A DNA stretch of 64,000 nt from Lepeophtheirus salmonis (Eukaryota > Arthropoda > Copepoda > Siphonostomatoida > Caligidae), in the NCBI RefSeq assembly GCF_016086655.4, contig NC_052138.2, positions 10,602,001 to 10,666,000 of the forward strand, written 5' to 3'. Below, piece by piece: positions 55,413 through 64,000 of this stretch. Position 1 is the first letter of the stretch; each line of letters begins with the position of its first letter. The notes beneath the pieces were generated by a model that saw only the letters and a list, made by a program, of their open reading frames with translations, had not been told where the DNA came from and searched no databases. The translations under genes were made by a program, and so were the position numbers.

Positions 55413-56150
55413 TATAATTTCCCACAAGTTTTTCCTTAATCTTTGATAACAATACTTTTGTACTCCATTGACTTTGTGATGGCGTAGTGAAGATAAAAAA
55501 GATTAAAATAATAATCATGACAGCTTTCGTAAGTAAACATATGTTAAGGCAGGGAGCATTCTCCCGGAATAAGGTATCTACTGCAAAAACCAAACCCTCT
55601 TATTAAATAGCAACTCTGCTCATCATATATAAATAGAGAGGGGATATGTGTAAAGAATACCTATTAAAAAAGGAAAACGTATCGCAGCAAAACTCAATAG
55701 GATTTTAAACGATAGTTATAACTGAAAACAATATGAGATGTTAAAAATTCTAGTTCAAAGTTTATATGATAAGAAAATGATGCACGATGTAATTTAAATT
55801 TTTTGACAGAAATTTGACCTCCTCTTAATGTTTTGAAATTGGGGATCTTGTCAGGTTTTAACAGAATAGAGGGCGCTCCGGTAGCTATTCTTGTACATCA
55901 AAAAGTCCCTATAGTTGGAAATTATTCACAATTGAAAAGGAGCTAATTCTAATTCAACCAATCAAATTTCAGGATACTGATTGAGAGAAAAGAAGTAGAA
56001 TCATTGACAGCTGACAATAAAAAAATCTATATTTTGTGGTAGCGAGGTAAAGCCGTACTACAGGGATCTTTTTTCTTTAAAAAAAATTAAACAGACTGAG
56101 CTGAAACACACACTCGATACAACATTGTTATTTCTTCGATAAAGTAGTCA
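55413..56150. other. Gene-free stretch
   Basis: A slightly less A/T-biased patch (55830-55990, with GAGGGCGCTCCGGTAGC) may be decayed repeat DNA. No gene or paired ends found. Confidence 0.35.
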
Positions 56151-56185
56151 TGAAATTATAATATATTTTACGTCGACAGACAGAC

Positions 56186-56437
56186 AAACTTTGTCTTATT
56201 AATATAGAAGATAGGCCAAAAAATACGACGATTCTTTTGGTCAAAATTAAGCAGTTTCGGAACAAACTTCGCGGACACTCGTCTCATACCCAAAACGTTC
56301 GAAAAAAATTTATGGTACGAGCCAACCGATGTGTCAATATTCTCAGCAACTTCTTTGATAGTGATTCTACGGTTTTCAAAAACAATTTTCTTCAATGGTT
56401 CAACGTTTTCATCTGTTGAAGACGTGCCACTGTCAAC
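56186..56437 (-). pseudogene. Mariner-group (GVQW3-type) helix-turn-helix remnant
   Basis: The - strand frame reads GTSSTDENVEPLKKIVFENR then RITIKEVAENIDTSVGSYHK and FFSNVLGMRRVSAKFVPKLL then NFDQKNRR. This is the second helix-turn-helix and linker of mariner-group transposases of the FLVENR/ITIREVA type (GVQW3-like domain). It breaks off near 56220 into FWPIFYINKTKFVCLS, where the catalytic part should follow. A piece of repeat R2 (AAACTTTGTCTTATTAATAT, about 56187) adjoins it. Confidence 0.6.
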
Positions 56438-56940
56438 ATTCCAAGTGTTTTGAGGTACTTAATTTCATTTTCTTATACAAAATTGGATGCAAATTCCTTT
56501 ATTTATGTTTTCCAATAGCAAAAAATCGTCCAACACGCAAAGTACTTCTAACCGTTATCCGTCTCAAAAACAAATTAGACATAGTATATATCTCAAACAG
56601 TAAATACATGTTTGTGGCACGTATAATAAACTTAAAAAAAAAAAAAAGTTGAGCATACCATATGTACATTTCCCGCAAAATTTAAGTAAATCATTTTACT
56701 TTTTGAACACACCTCGTACGTATTTATTTACAGCCTTTTCCTCGCGCTCTACATCCTCATTTATAAGACATCGTTCATTACTTCAATATTAAGGATCCAA
56801 AATGTAAATGAATTAATCTAACTTAAGTACCTTAAGAATTTCTGACATTTACACACAAATGTGCCATTTAATTTGGAACGTGTTAAACTAATTAATTAAC
56901 TTCATATAAAGTTATTCACAAATAATAAGATTATTGGGTA
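56438..56940. other. Intergenic, gene-free stretch
   Basis: A/T-rich DNA downstream of the 57030-58309 gene. Open frame 56395-56652 is unrecognised and ends in an A-run. No features. Confidence 0.4.
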
Positions 56941-56946
56941 TTTATT
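56941..56946 (-). terminator. Polyadenylation signal AATAAA
   Basis: On the - strand AATAAA lies about 85 nt beyond the stop codon of the secreted cysteine-rich gene (57030), a plausible position for its polyadenylation signal. Confidence 0.5.
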
Positions 56947-57029
56947 CCATTTAATGATGGAAAAATATGCATTGCTGTATACTGTAGTTCAAAATAAACA
57001 ATCATAATTCTAAGGTAGGTCAGCTATAC

Positions 57030-58309
57030 TTATAAATCTTCGACTACTTTTGCAAGTTCTTCTGGACTGTAGCACCAAATCTTTTCAATGTTCTTGGGAA
57101 TCTTGTGTGGACTTTTCTTTGTGTGAACACATACATCCTTGGGTACTTGGAAACAATTTTTCTGGGGAACAAGTCTAATAAAAGAATATAATGATATTAG
57201 CTCATATTTATATCTATATCGATTTAATGATCTCCTTAGTACCTAGGAATAAGAGTTGACTCTAAGCGGCAGTTCTCTTGTGGTTGAAGATCACATTCCT
57301 CTTCAGGGATATTTTGGACTACAGTTCTGGTCTCATCATGACAGACTTCTTTCCCTAGTATGGCTTTGCAATTGTTGGGCTGACATATTTCTCTGGGCAC
57401 TTTTTTACATTCGCTTACAGGATTAACCTTTTGCACTTTCTTTTTAACCAAGTTACACTTTTGAACGGGCCAATTTTCGCACTCTTCTTTAATAGCGTAA
57501 GGTTTTTTCGGGTTAGAAATATTGTCACCTCGGATCTCTTCTTCCTTTTCCTCATCGTCATGTGGAATATGAATCAGCTGAACTGTCACATTGCTACATC
57601 TAACCTCCTCAACTGTTTTACAATCAGGTTCATCTTGTTCGATTTCATAAGTCTTGAAAGTTGTCTCACAGTGGTTTTCGTATTCGGTGGTACATACATC
57701 AGGTCCTTCAATGACATCTCCACACTCCATACACTCGTTGATGGGAGTGTGACAAATCTTTACTTTTTCAGGATGTGTCTAAAGATTTAGATGGCAAAAG
57801 TAAGGTATTGAATTAAAATATGTACATAATTTAAAAAAAAACTTACAGTAGGTTTGAATACGATGTGACAACTTTTCTTGAAATTAGTTTCACACTTCTC
57901 TTCTGATGCAGAGATATAGTCCGTTATATAAGTTATATGACATTTTTCCGTGAGAGTATGTTGGCAATCTAATCCTCTTTCGTACTTAGTTTCATGGACT
58001 TGTATGAGTTTTTTAATACACCTTTTACCATCCTTGATGTATTCACCAGATATTTTTTTAGAATTAAGAGTGATTGGTTCTGTCAAATCTTGAACAAGCA
58101 ATGCTTTTTTGTTTCTCAATATTTCTTCTGATCCATCACTAGTCACAAATTCAACGTCCTCTCTGACTGCAGTACTATTGATCCCGTCTCCATTTGTGTA
58201 TCCAAGTACTAGAAAGACCTATGCAGATGTAAAAATGAGCCTATTACATAGTATAGTTGAAAAAGATGGGAAAGGATATCCTTACTGATAAAAAAAGTAT
58301 GGTTTTCAT
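57030..58309 (-). CDS. Secreted cysteine-rich protein (four coding exons)
   Basis: Coding exons on the - strand: 58309-58286, 58218-57847, 57778-57243, 57174-57030. All have GT-AG borders, with introns of 67-68 bp. Junction phases are 0, 0 and 2; the product is 358 residues. The first two exons join to give a signal peptide, MKTILFLSVFLVLGYTNG. The mature part has 23 Cys and several pairs in a recurring pattern such as C-x7-C, for example CQHTLTEKC and CETNFKKSC, with tyrosines in between (HITYITDY). Three N-glycosylation motifs (NST, NVT, NIS) and one acidic stretch (HDDEEKEEEI) are present. No membrane anchor. I infer an extracellular protein of the cysteine-repeat type common in arthropods, perhaps cuticle- or secretion-related; no precise family is claimed. 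The first 8 codons were placed by splice logic. ATG directly follows TTTACAG, so an extra 5' UTR intron is possible. Confidence 0.85.
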
Positions 58310-58400
58310 CTGTAAATTTAGGATTAAGTGTTTTTTCAAAATGAATCTATTCAAGTTGCTGTTTGCAGCACCAATGATATTTACTTACATATTATGCAGG

Positions 58401-58409
58401 CTTTATATA
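58401..58409 (-). promoter_or_regulatory. TATA box of the secreted cysteine-rich gene
   Basis: TATATAAAG on the - strand lies about 92 nt upstream of the start codon. About 34 nt further is ATATCATTGG, containing an arthropod initiator-like TCATT. Together they fit a short TATA-driven promoter with a 5' UTR of roughly 60 nt. Confidence 0.5.
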
Positions 58410-58955
58410 TCAATTTGAATTTTCATAATTAATATATTCATAAGTTTATTCAGGCAGATGAGATGAGAACGCGAAGGACATTTATATTACCAAAGTTGAT
58501 TTCTATGGATACTTTTTTACTTGCTTCAGTTAACTTATTTAGCTAATTATATTTGTCAATCCCTAAATGATGAAAGGTCCTTGAGTTATCTGAATTAAAT
58601 TTTGTCTAATTAATTATTCCTTGAGAATTAAAATGTTAATCCCGCTTCGACGATTATATTATTTATAATTTTCTGTGTCTGGAATCCCTCAAGATAAAAT
58701 CAAGGTAAACACAGGATGCAATTTTTGCTAATGTTCAATAATAATAAAAGTACAACTAAATTATAAGAAGGCTACAAAAATTTTACACTTTTAGAGGTGG
58801 AGCTCTTATAATCACTCGCAACCTCGAATGCCAAAAAGGAAAGGAAAAAAAAAAAATTAGCTTAATTATTTAAGAAATAATCTTTTTTCTTACCTGACTG
58901 AACATTGAAAATGTTCCTACTAAGTGAAAAAAAAAATAAGGTAAAAATAAAACAT
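58410..58955. other. Upstream region of the secreted gene
   Basis: A/T-rich DNA with no further gene. GAACATTGAAAATGTTC at 58902-58918 is a near-perfect palindrome. Any enhancer function is unknown. Confidence 0.35.
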
Positions 58956-58959
58956 ATCT

Positions 58960-59485
58960 CCAAGGGGGGGGCCGGGACTTAAGCCCCTCCAGTCCATCCT
59001 CTGCAGACACTCCTAACTGGATTTTTGTATTTTTCTTGTTGCCAATTGTGAATTATTAGAGGCGCCTCCCAAAAAAAAAAAAATTAAGGAATGTTGGTTA
59101 TTTACTACAAAATTTAATACTTGATTTTTTTTCAAAAAATTTCATAATTGAGATGTAAACAGAATTATATAAATTTTTTTTCCAAAAATGTAATTTTCAA
59201 TGAATAGCTATGATTTTTTCCAATTTTTCTACCAAAAATTTATGATTTATAAATAAGTATGGTTTTTTGAAATTTTTCTCCAAAAATTTTATATTTGAAA
59301 TTTAATTTTTGATTATTTTTGTAAATAGCTGTAGTTTTTTGAACTTTTTTGGAAAAAAATTGAAATTTGAAATTTAATTTTTCAAATTTAAAAAAAAAAT
59401 TACAATATTTTTTTTTTTTTTCTGAAAAATTTCCAAAAACTAAGCCCTCCCCAAATATAATCCTGCAAACGCCCCTGATTATTAT
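58960..59485 (-). repeat. Repeat family R4 with degenerate A/T tandem units
   Basis: Ends CTGCAGACACTCCT (about 59000) and CCTGCAAACGCCCCTG (59463-59481) are in the same orientation, and match the inverse of 50741. Between them, about 59100-59450, is a succession of diverged units of about 60-80 bp. Each has the order GATTTTTT-CAATTTTTCT-CCAAAAATTTAT with ATAAATAGCTATG-like spacers. No gene. Confidence 0.45.
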
Positions 59486-60529
59486 TTGGATATGAATAAA
59501 TAATTAATGTAAACATTGAATTGTTAATTTTATCTATATAAAAATAAATGGTATTATATATTATACAATTAGCAGCTTTGCTCCAAATTATTAGGGGTTT
59601 GCAACAGACAAACTTTTATATTTTTCTTGAATAACTTGGTGTGCCAGGGAGTACTTTAATCGCTAGAACACCAACTGCTTGATCCTTAGCGTCCTACGCT
59701 TGTGGCTAAACCTCATCTTAAGTGATATTCAATAGATGCTAAACGTTTGCGATATTTCATTGAGATTTATAAGTCATATTATATAACTACATTGCTATTA
59801 CTTAGATTAGAAATGACTTAGGTAGTACGTACATATATCTTATTTTTACCTCACTTGATGGCTCTTAAGTTGAATCAATGTTAGTTTTTAAAGAATTTTT
59901 TCACAATAAATAGCAAGATTTTTTGGCAAAACCACAGATATTTTATTTCATTAAGTCAAATTGTATCTCATGGTCACAGAATGAATTCCTTACTTTACTT
60001 AATGAAACATCCTTTCAGATCCTTTTGGTGAATAAGAGTTTAGTCTAATATAAAACCCAGTTGTTCATTTTATTACTTTAATTAAGAAAATTAATTCTTC
60101 TTTATTTATTTCTTACACACAGATAAACTTTGCTATATTAATAACTAGCTGTCGTATCCAGCACTGACAAGAATAATTAGGCGTTGGCTAAAAGACAAAT
60201 TTTTCTTTACGAATATAGACGATAACTCCTCAAAAAATTCTCAATTTTGTTACCCTCCGTTTTTAATAAACACACTTACGCGTAACTACAAAATACTTAT
60301 ATCAATTCATATCCATTCTTGATTCAATAATGAAAGAATAATAAAACGAGTTTGAGAAAATAGGTTTAATGATAGATGAGTACTTTAATCTTGAGAAGGC
60401 TCTCTAATAAAAAAAAACAAAATTTATTGAAACATACCTGCGTTAACATTTGATTCAAATCTTAACATATATTCTAAATGTGCATGAATTATGACATAGA
60501 TAAGCGACCAATAACAAAAACAAGTGCTC
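59486..60529. other. Gene-free stretch with R2 fragment
   Basis: A/T-rich. ACACAGATAAACTTTGCTAT (about 60118) followed by ATTAATAACTAGCTGTC is a fragment of family R2. CCAGCACTGACAAGAATAA follows it. No genes. Confidence 0.35.
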
Positions 60530-60830
60530 TTGGTATACATGCACATGCCTGCAATATTTCATTAATACGACTATATTATTATATCAAATATATTTAAATG
60601 ACGTACATCATGGAGCACTATAAACAGTGCATCCTGTGTACACACGATGCTATATACACACGCCTGCAAATATTTCATTACAACGACTACATTGTTATTT
60701 CTGAGATTCAAAATATGTTTATGATATACATCATGGAGCACTATCTATATCAGAGGACCCAATGACTAGCTTTCATATATTTATACAGACAGAAAAACTT
60801 TGCTTTATTAATATAAAAGATATACATTGA
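60530..60830 (-). repeat. Dispersed tandem repeat family R2, about two inverted units
   Basis: Two units, each with GCCTGCAA(A)TATTTCATTA, ACGACTA(C/T)ATT and a GATATACATCATGGAGCACT-type joint, then ACAGAAAAACTTTGCTTTAT then TAATATAAAAGATA at the right end. It is the reverse orientation of the array at 7840-8290, including the same internal order. Confidence 0.6.
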
Positions 60831-61302
60831 ATTCATGTCCTTGAATTAGTATATTTAACATTCATTTTTAACTCTACTTGTTCATTAAGTAAAAAAAAAT
60901 TTTACACTTGTCAAAAAAATTAACAAAACAGATACTGGGTGTTGTTTAATCTGATTCAATAATTTTAGAGTTCGGGACATATAATTTGAATAAATATTAA
61001 TATATATTAATCCACACATAAAAAAATTAGATATGCTTGAACAGGGACCACTGTCCTCCCTGGATTGAACCATGGAGAAAGAAACACGACAAGATACAGG
61101 AATGAATGAACAAAGGTATCAGCTGACAAAATGTCTATAATATGATGTCATTTTTTTTTACACTAATATTCTGCAATTCTAACTCCAAACATTATATTCA
61201 ATTCTGATTTACTCTGAAGGTGCTATAAAAAGTTAATTAATCAATTTCGTGAGATTGAAATTATAATACACCTTTTTACCAAGAGATAAAACAATATAAA
61301 GT
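60831..61302. other. Gene-free stretch
   Basis: A/T-rich; the 62-codon frame at 61073-60885 has no recognisable content. Nothing else seen. Confidence 0.4.
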
Positions 61303-61380
61303 AATACCTCGACGTACGAGTGTAATTTGTTTCTGGGCAGAGGTCATAAGCCAAAGCAATGGAGACTAAAACAAATGACT
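61303..61380 (+). mobile_element. Solo Tigger-like terminal sequence
   Basis: ATACCTCGACGTACGAGTGT then AATTTGTTTCTGGGCAG resembles Tigger/pogo-type ends of the form TACCTCGACTTACGAGTTTA. GGTCATAAGCCAAAGCAATG follows. No partner end or transposase was identified within 2 kb, so it is a truncated copy. Confidence 0.4.
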
Positions 61381-62760
61381 AAAAAAAAACTTTAAGTGGT
61401 GCACGTGCTCCGTCACCAACTTTGTGTATATTGTATAAGTAAAGTTGATAATTCCTAAGAGAAAACGATTGCAAGGAGAAAGGGGGGGAAATACTTTAAA
61501 ATACTGATGTGATTATCAGCTGCCTGATATGATTTTTGAGGGTATAACGAAAGTGTTTATTAGCAAAATGTTTAATGAAGACATATTAAGTATAATTGAC
61601 TCAGACATTTTTTATCCGTTACAATAGATTTGAAACGTCACACCCCATGAAATTGTAATTCATTATGAACCATATTCTCAGAATAATAACTAATGAAACG
61701 ACAAAGTAGAGTATTTCGAAATATATTTGAATTTCCAAGTTTAAAAAGAAGGCTTAAATGAAATATAATCTACATAATAAAAATAAACCATCATATGTGT
61801 ATATTAAATGTACAAGATTTAACAATTGTAATCATATAACTAATTATAACAATAAATTATAAATACAGAATATTGAAATAATAAATTGATCCAAAAAAAT
61901 ATTTTCTTGTTCTGACATGAACTTAGTTAAATATGTCATAACTTTATGTTGCTAAACACAAGCCAGACGTGGAGTTTAATCAAAAAGATCTTCACCCTTT
62001 TTTCCTAATGTGGAAGTTGCTAAATAGAATTATGCACAGGATAGATATCTAAATAATTATTAATAATAAAGTAAATGTCAATATCATAAAATTAGACAAT
62101 AAATATACTAATAAAAAAATTTTTTAGAATGAAATCCATCTTAAAGATTTAGAGCAAAAGCTAATTATGTAGTAATGTCCGGCGATATTACTCCTTATTA
62201 AGAACATCACAAAATATTTTTTCCCGTTATTTATGCATATATAACAACATACTATTATCATAAAGGATACACACAATTTCTAATTATAATGCAACTACCC
62301 CCGTTGTTGTGACTATTTAAGCAGTTATTTTCACCTTTTATGAGTTTTCTGAACACCATTTCTAGGACCCTATCAACCATAGCTAAGCCTTAAGTGATAA
62401 AAAAGTAATATTTATTAACTATGTAATATTGGAAAACCTAATGATCATACTCAAGTCTTTAAGTGAAGAAACTAATGTCAGACAAACTAGTTGCAAACCA
62501 TCTAAAGCTACTACCCCTGTTGTTGTGAACACTTAAGCACTTGTTTTTGCCATTTAATGAGTTGTGTATCATAATTCTTGATAATTATAGTTAAAATAGA
62601 ATCATATTTTATGATTCTATTTTTAAAAAAAATGAATACTTACTGTTAGATGGTACAAAATTCAGAGTTCCATTTAGTAATTTGGTGTAGATGACTCTAA
62701 ACATGGTGAAAATTACCTTAACTTCATAATTTACAATTGGGGTATTTCTATAAATGACAT
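61381..62760. repeat. Gene-free stretch with a local direct duplication
   Basis: AACTACCCCCGTTGTTGTGA (62291) and ACTACCCCTGTTGTTGTGAA (62511), each followed by a form of TTAAGCA(G/C)TTATTTT and ATGAGTT, are about 220 bp apart, indicating a diverged tandem duplication. Otherwise A/T-rich and without genes. Confidence 0.5.
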
Positions 62761-62762
62761 CA

Positions 62763-63135
62763 TTACCAACATCCTCCATTAATTAAGGTTCCTCGGGAAG
62801 GGAAGAATTTACCCGTGTATTTTTCCATAATTTTTTTGCACGTAGGATGATGAGCAATGGATAAGGTTATATTAAATGGAATAAGCATCTTTGTAAGATC
62901 AAAGTTAAAATCTGACTTGATGTATTCATCGTTAACTTGATTTTGTAGATGAATATCCATACTCTTGATTTGAGATGAAGATAATGAGTGGCGTGTAATT
63001 CTAGACAGGGTACTAAAAGCACATTTATATCAACAAATCCGACAAGCCATCTGTTTCTCATTCGGTAAATACTTTCCAAACTCCTGGTCCTCCGTTTTCA
63101 GAAATCCAGACAGAAGGCGACCTTATTTTAGGCAT
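62763..63135 (-). pseudogene. CGGBP1/BED-like transposase N-terminal remnant
   Basis: On the - strand ATG at 63135 opens MPKIRSPSVWISENGGPGV, the typical start of CGGBP1-like, hAT-derived proteins. After a 1-nt shift the frame reads KYLPNEKQMACRIC, a stop (TGA), then YKCAFSTLSRITRHSLSSSQ. The Cys-x2-Cys and His residues outline a zinc finger. It continues IKSMDIHLQNQV, then DFNFDLTKMLIPFNITLSIA and KKIMEKYTGKFFPSRGTLI, the conserved segment of this group. One frameshift and one in-frame stop make it a pseudogene of recent-looking decay. The catalytic hAT part is not present in recognisable form. Confidence 0.55.
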
Positions 63136-63419
63136 TTTATTCAGTTCTCTATCGACTATCAGCATCTAATATTATATTAATATTGAATAATAAATGCGGG
63201 AACGATAACGTCCTTGATAGAGGGTTAAGAAGACTGTAGTATGGGATTAAAGCAGGCTCGTTGATCGGAGCTTTTTCAGATCGGCGATCAATTGCGATAT
63301 GGCGATGTTATATTGCTGATCGTAGTATCGCAATTGGTTCTGATCTTTATATCGCTATGTCGCAACAGAAAAAAAAAAAAAAAAAAAATGCTATCCGATC
63401 AATTTAATATATCATGTAA

Positions 63420-63600
63420 TAGTGCTGTGGTTCTCGAGACCGGTCTATGTCTTGAGACTGCTCTAGAGACTGATTTTGATGGTTTTGGTGTCGTCTCGGT
63501 CTCCATATATCAATGTCTTGGTCTTGGTATTAAGTCTAATACACTCAGTCTTGGTCTTGATTTTTGTCTCGAACTTTTTAACCTCAAGCTTGACTTGCTA
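63420..63600 (+). repeat. Degenerate GGTCTTGG/GAGACTG repeat
   Basis: Words such as CTCGAGACCGGTCTATGTCTT, GTCTCGGTCTC and GTCTTGGTCTTGGT recur every 10-25 bp (GTCTTGGTCTTGGT at about 63514). The same words occur near 44810 and 45510, inside the intron-1 element. It opens an accidental ORF (63292-63660), which is not called a gene. Confidence 0.5.
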
Positions 63601-63678
63601 TTGATCCTTATATTTATCGTGGGAACTTGGGAACTGATTTCGGGCGAACTTTATATGTAGGAATTTTTGGTACTACAA

Positions 63679-63968
63679 ATACTGAAGAATAATTTCTTCA
63701 ACAAATGTCCCAAAAAGATGGATACGGTCAAGAAGGAAGTGGAAAGATACCTAGCTGATGACTCTGAAGGTCTGGAAATAATCTTGGCCTACCAGAGGGG
63801 CAAAAAGGTATTCCAAAGATACAATGCCGTGCTTTCCAGTAGTGCCAGGAGCCAGCGTTTGTTCTACAAGGCAAACAGATCCTAAGGAGGACTAGACAGA
63901 GGCTGAGAGACAACAACTTTGAGAAGCAGCTCCTATTAATGTCAAATAAAGAGCTAGAAGAGAAATAA
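63679..63968 (+). pseudogene. hAT transposase C-terminal (dimerisation domain) remnant
   Basis: The frame reads EVERYLADDSEGLEIILAY then RGKKVFQRYNAVLSSSARSQ, matching the hAT dimerisation motif (a YLAD..LE.L..YP.VK..F..YN..LPSSAP.ERLF pattern). After a 1-nt shift it reads GKQILRRTRQRLRDNNFEKQ then LLLMSNKELEEK, ending at TAA 63966-63968, the usual end of hAT transposases. Upstream catalytic regions are not recognisable. Loss of the P/E residues of SSAPvERLF and the frameshift show it is inactive. Confidence 0.7.
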
Positions 63969-64000
63969 TTTATGTAGATATTTTATAATTTGCCGGCAGA

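Noticed and set aside
57431..57790. 119-codon + strand frame
   Set aside because: Antisense to exon 3 of the secreted cysteine-rich gene, whose splice sites and Cys pattern are consistent.
63292..63660. 122-codon open frame
   Set aside because: Runs through an A-run and a GGTCTTGG-type repeat; Leu/Ser-rich by repetition, not a protein.
1..64000. tRNA, rRNA or CRISPR arrays
   Set aside because: No cloverleaf with a CCA-type acceptor pattern, conserved rRNA segment or evenly spaced identical repeats with unique spacers was seen; the short arrays found face each other or are adjacent tandem units.

Overview
The window is A+T-rich eukaryotic DNA: long A/T homopolymers, short GT-AG introns of about 65 bp, AATAAA and TATA signals, no operon structure, and very little coding sequence. 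Its transposon content (mariner, a DD37D Tc1/mariner group, hAT, pogo/Tigger-like ends) and the style of its cysteine-rich secreted protein suggest an arthropod. I infer a parasitic caligid copepod such as the salmon louse Lepeophtheirus salmonis, from familiarity with its repeats and not from any search.

Only two convincing host genes are visible. The first is on the + strand at 43970-48425: six coding exons encoding a 754-residue serine-rich, acidic, coiled-coil protein that I cannot name, preceded by a probable 5' UTR exon with three upstream ORFs. The second is on the - strand at 58309-57030: four coding exons encoding a 358-residue secreted, cysteine-rich protein with a signal peptide, a TATA box and a polyadenylation signal. 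They lie in tail-to-tail orientation about 8.6 kb apart, and nothing suggests they act together.

The rest is a graveyard of transposable elements. 0-13 kb: gene-free DNA with several dispersed repeat families, a hAT-type MITE with an 8-bp target duplication, and one unrecognised frameshifted coding remnant. 13-19 kb: MITEs, a long-inverted-repeat element and a decayed mariner with recognisable ends. 19-31 kb: possible promoter/first-exon signals and five decayed transposase remnants, mostly on the - strand. 31-39 kb: a tandem duplication, a second hAT-like MITE and a short mariner derivative. 39.2-41.0 kb: a mariner with intact ends into which a DD37D element has inserted; the TA duplication and reading frame can be reconstructed across the insertion. 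42.3-42.7 kb: a foldback element built from about 21-bp repeats facing each other. 50-56 kb: two short TA-flanked deletion derivatives, one keeping an intact ORF for only the transposase DNA-binding domain, and a 423-bp tandem duplication. 58.9-64 kb: dispersed repeats, a CGGBP1/BED-like remnant and the C-terminus of a hAT transposase.

The most interesting items are the foldback element (42316-42726), the DNA-binding-domain-only transposon ORF (52830-53195), the nested transposon (39216-40982), and the two host genes that lack a recognisable name.
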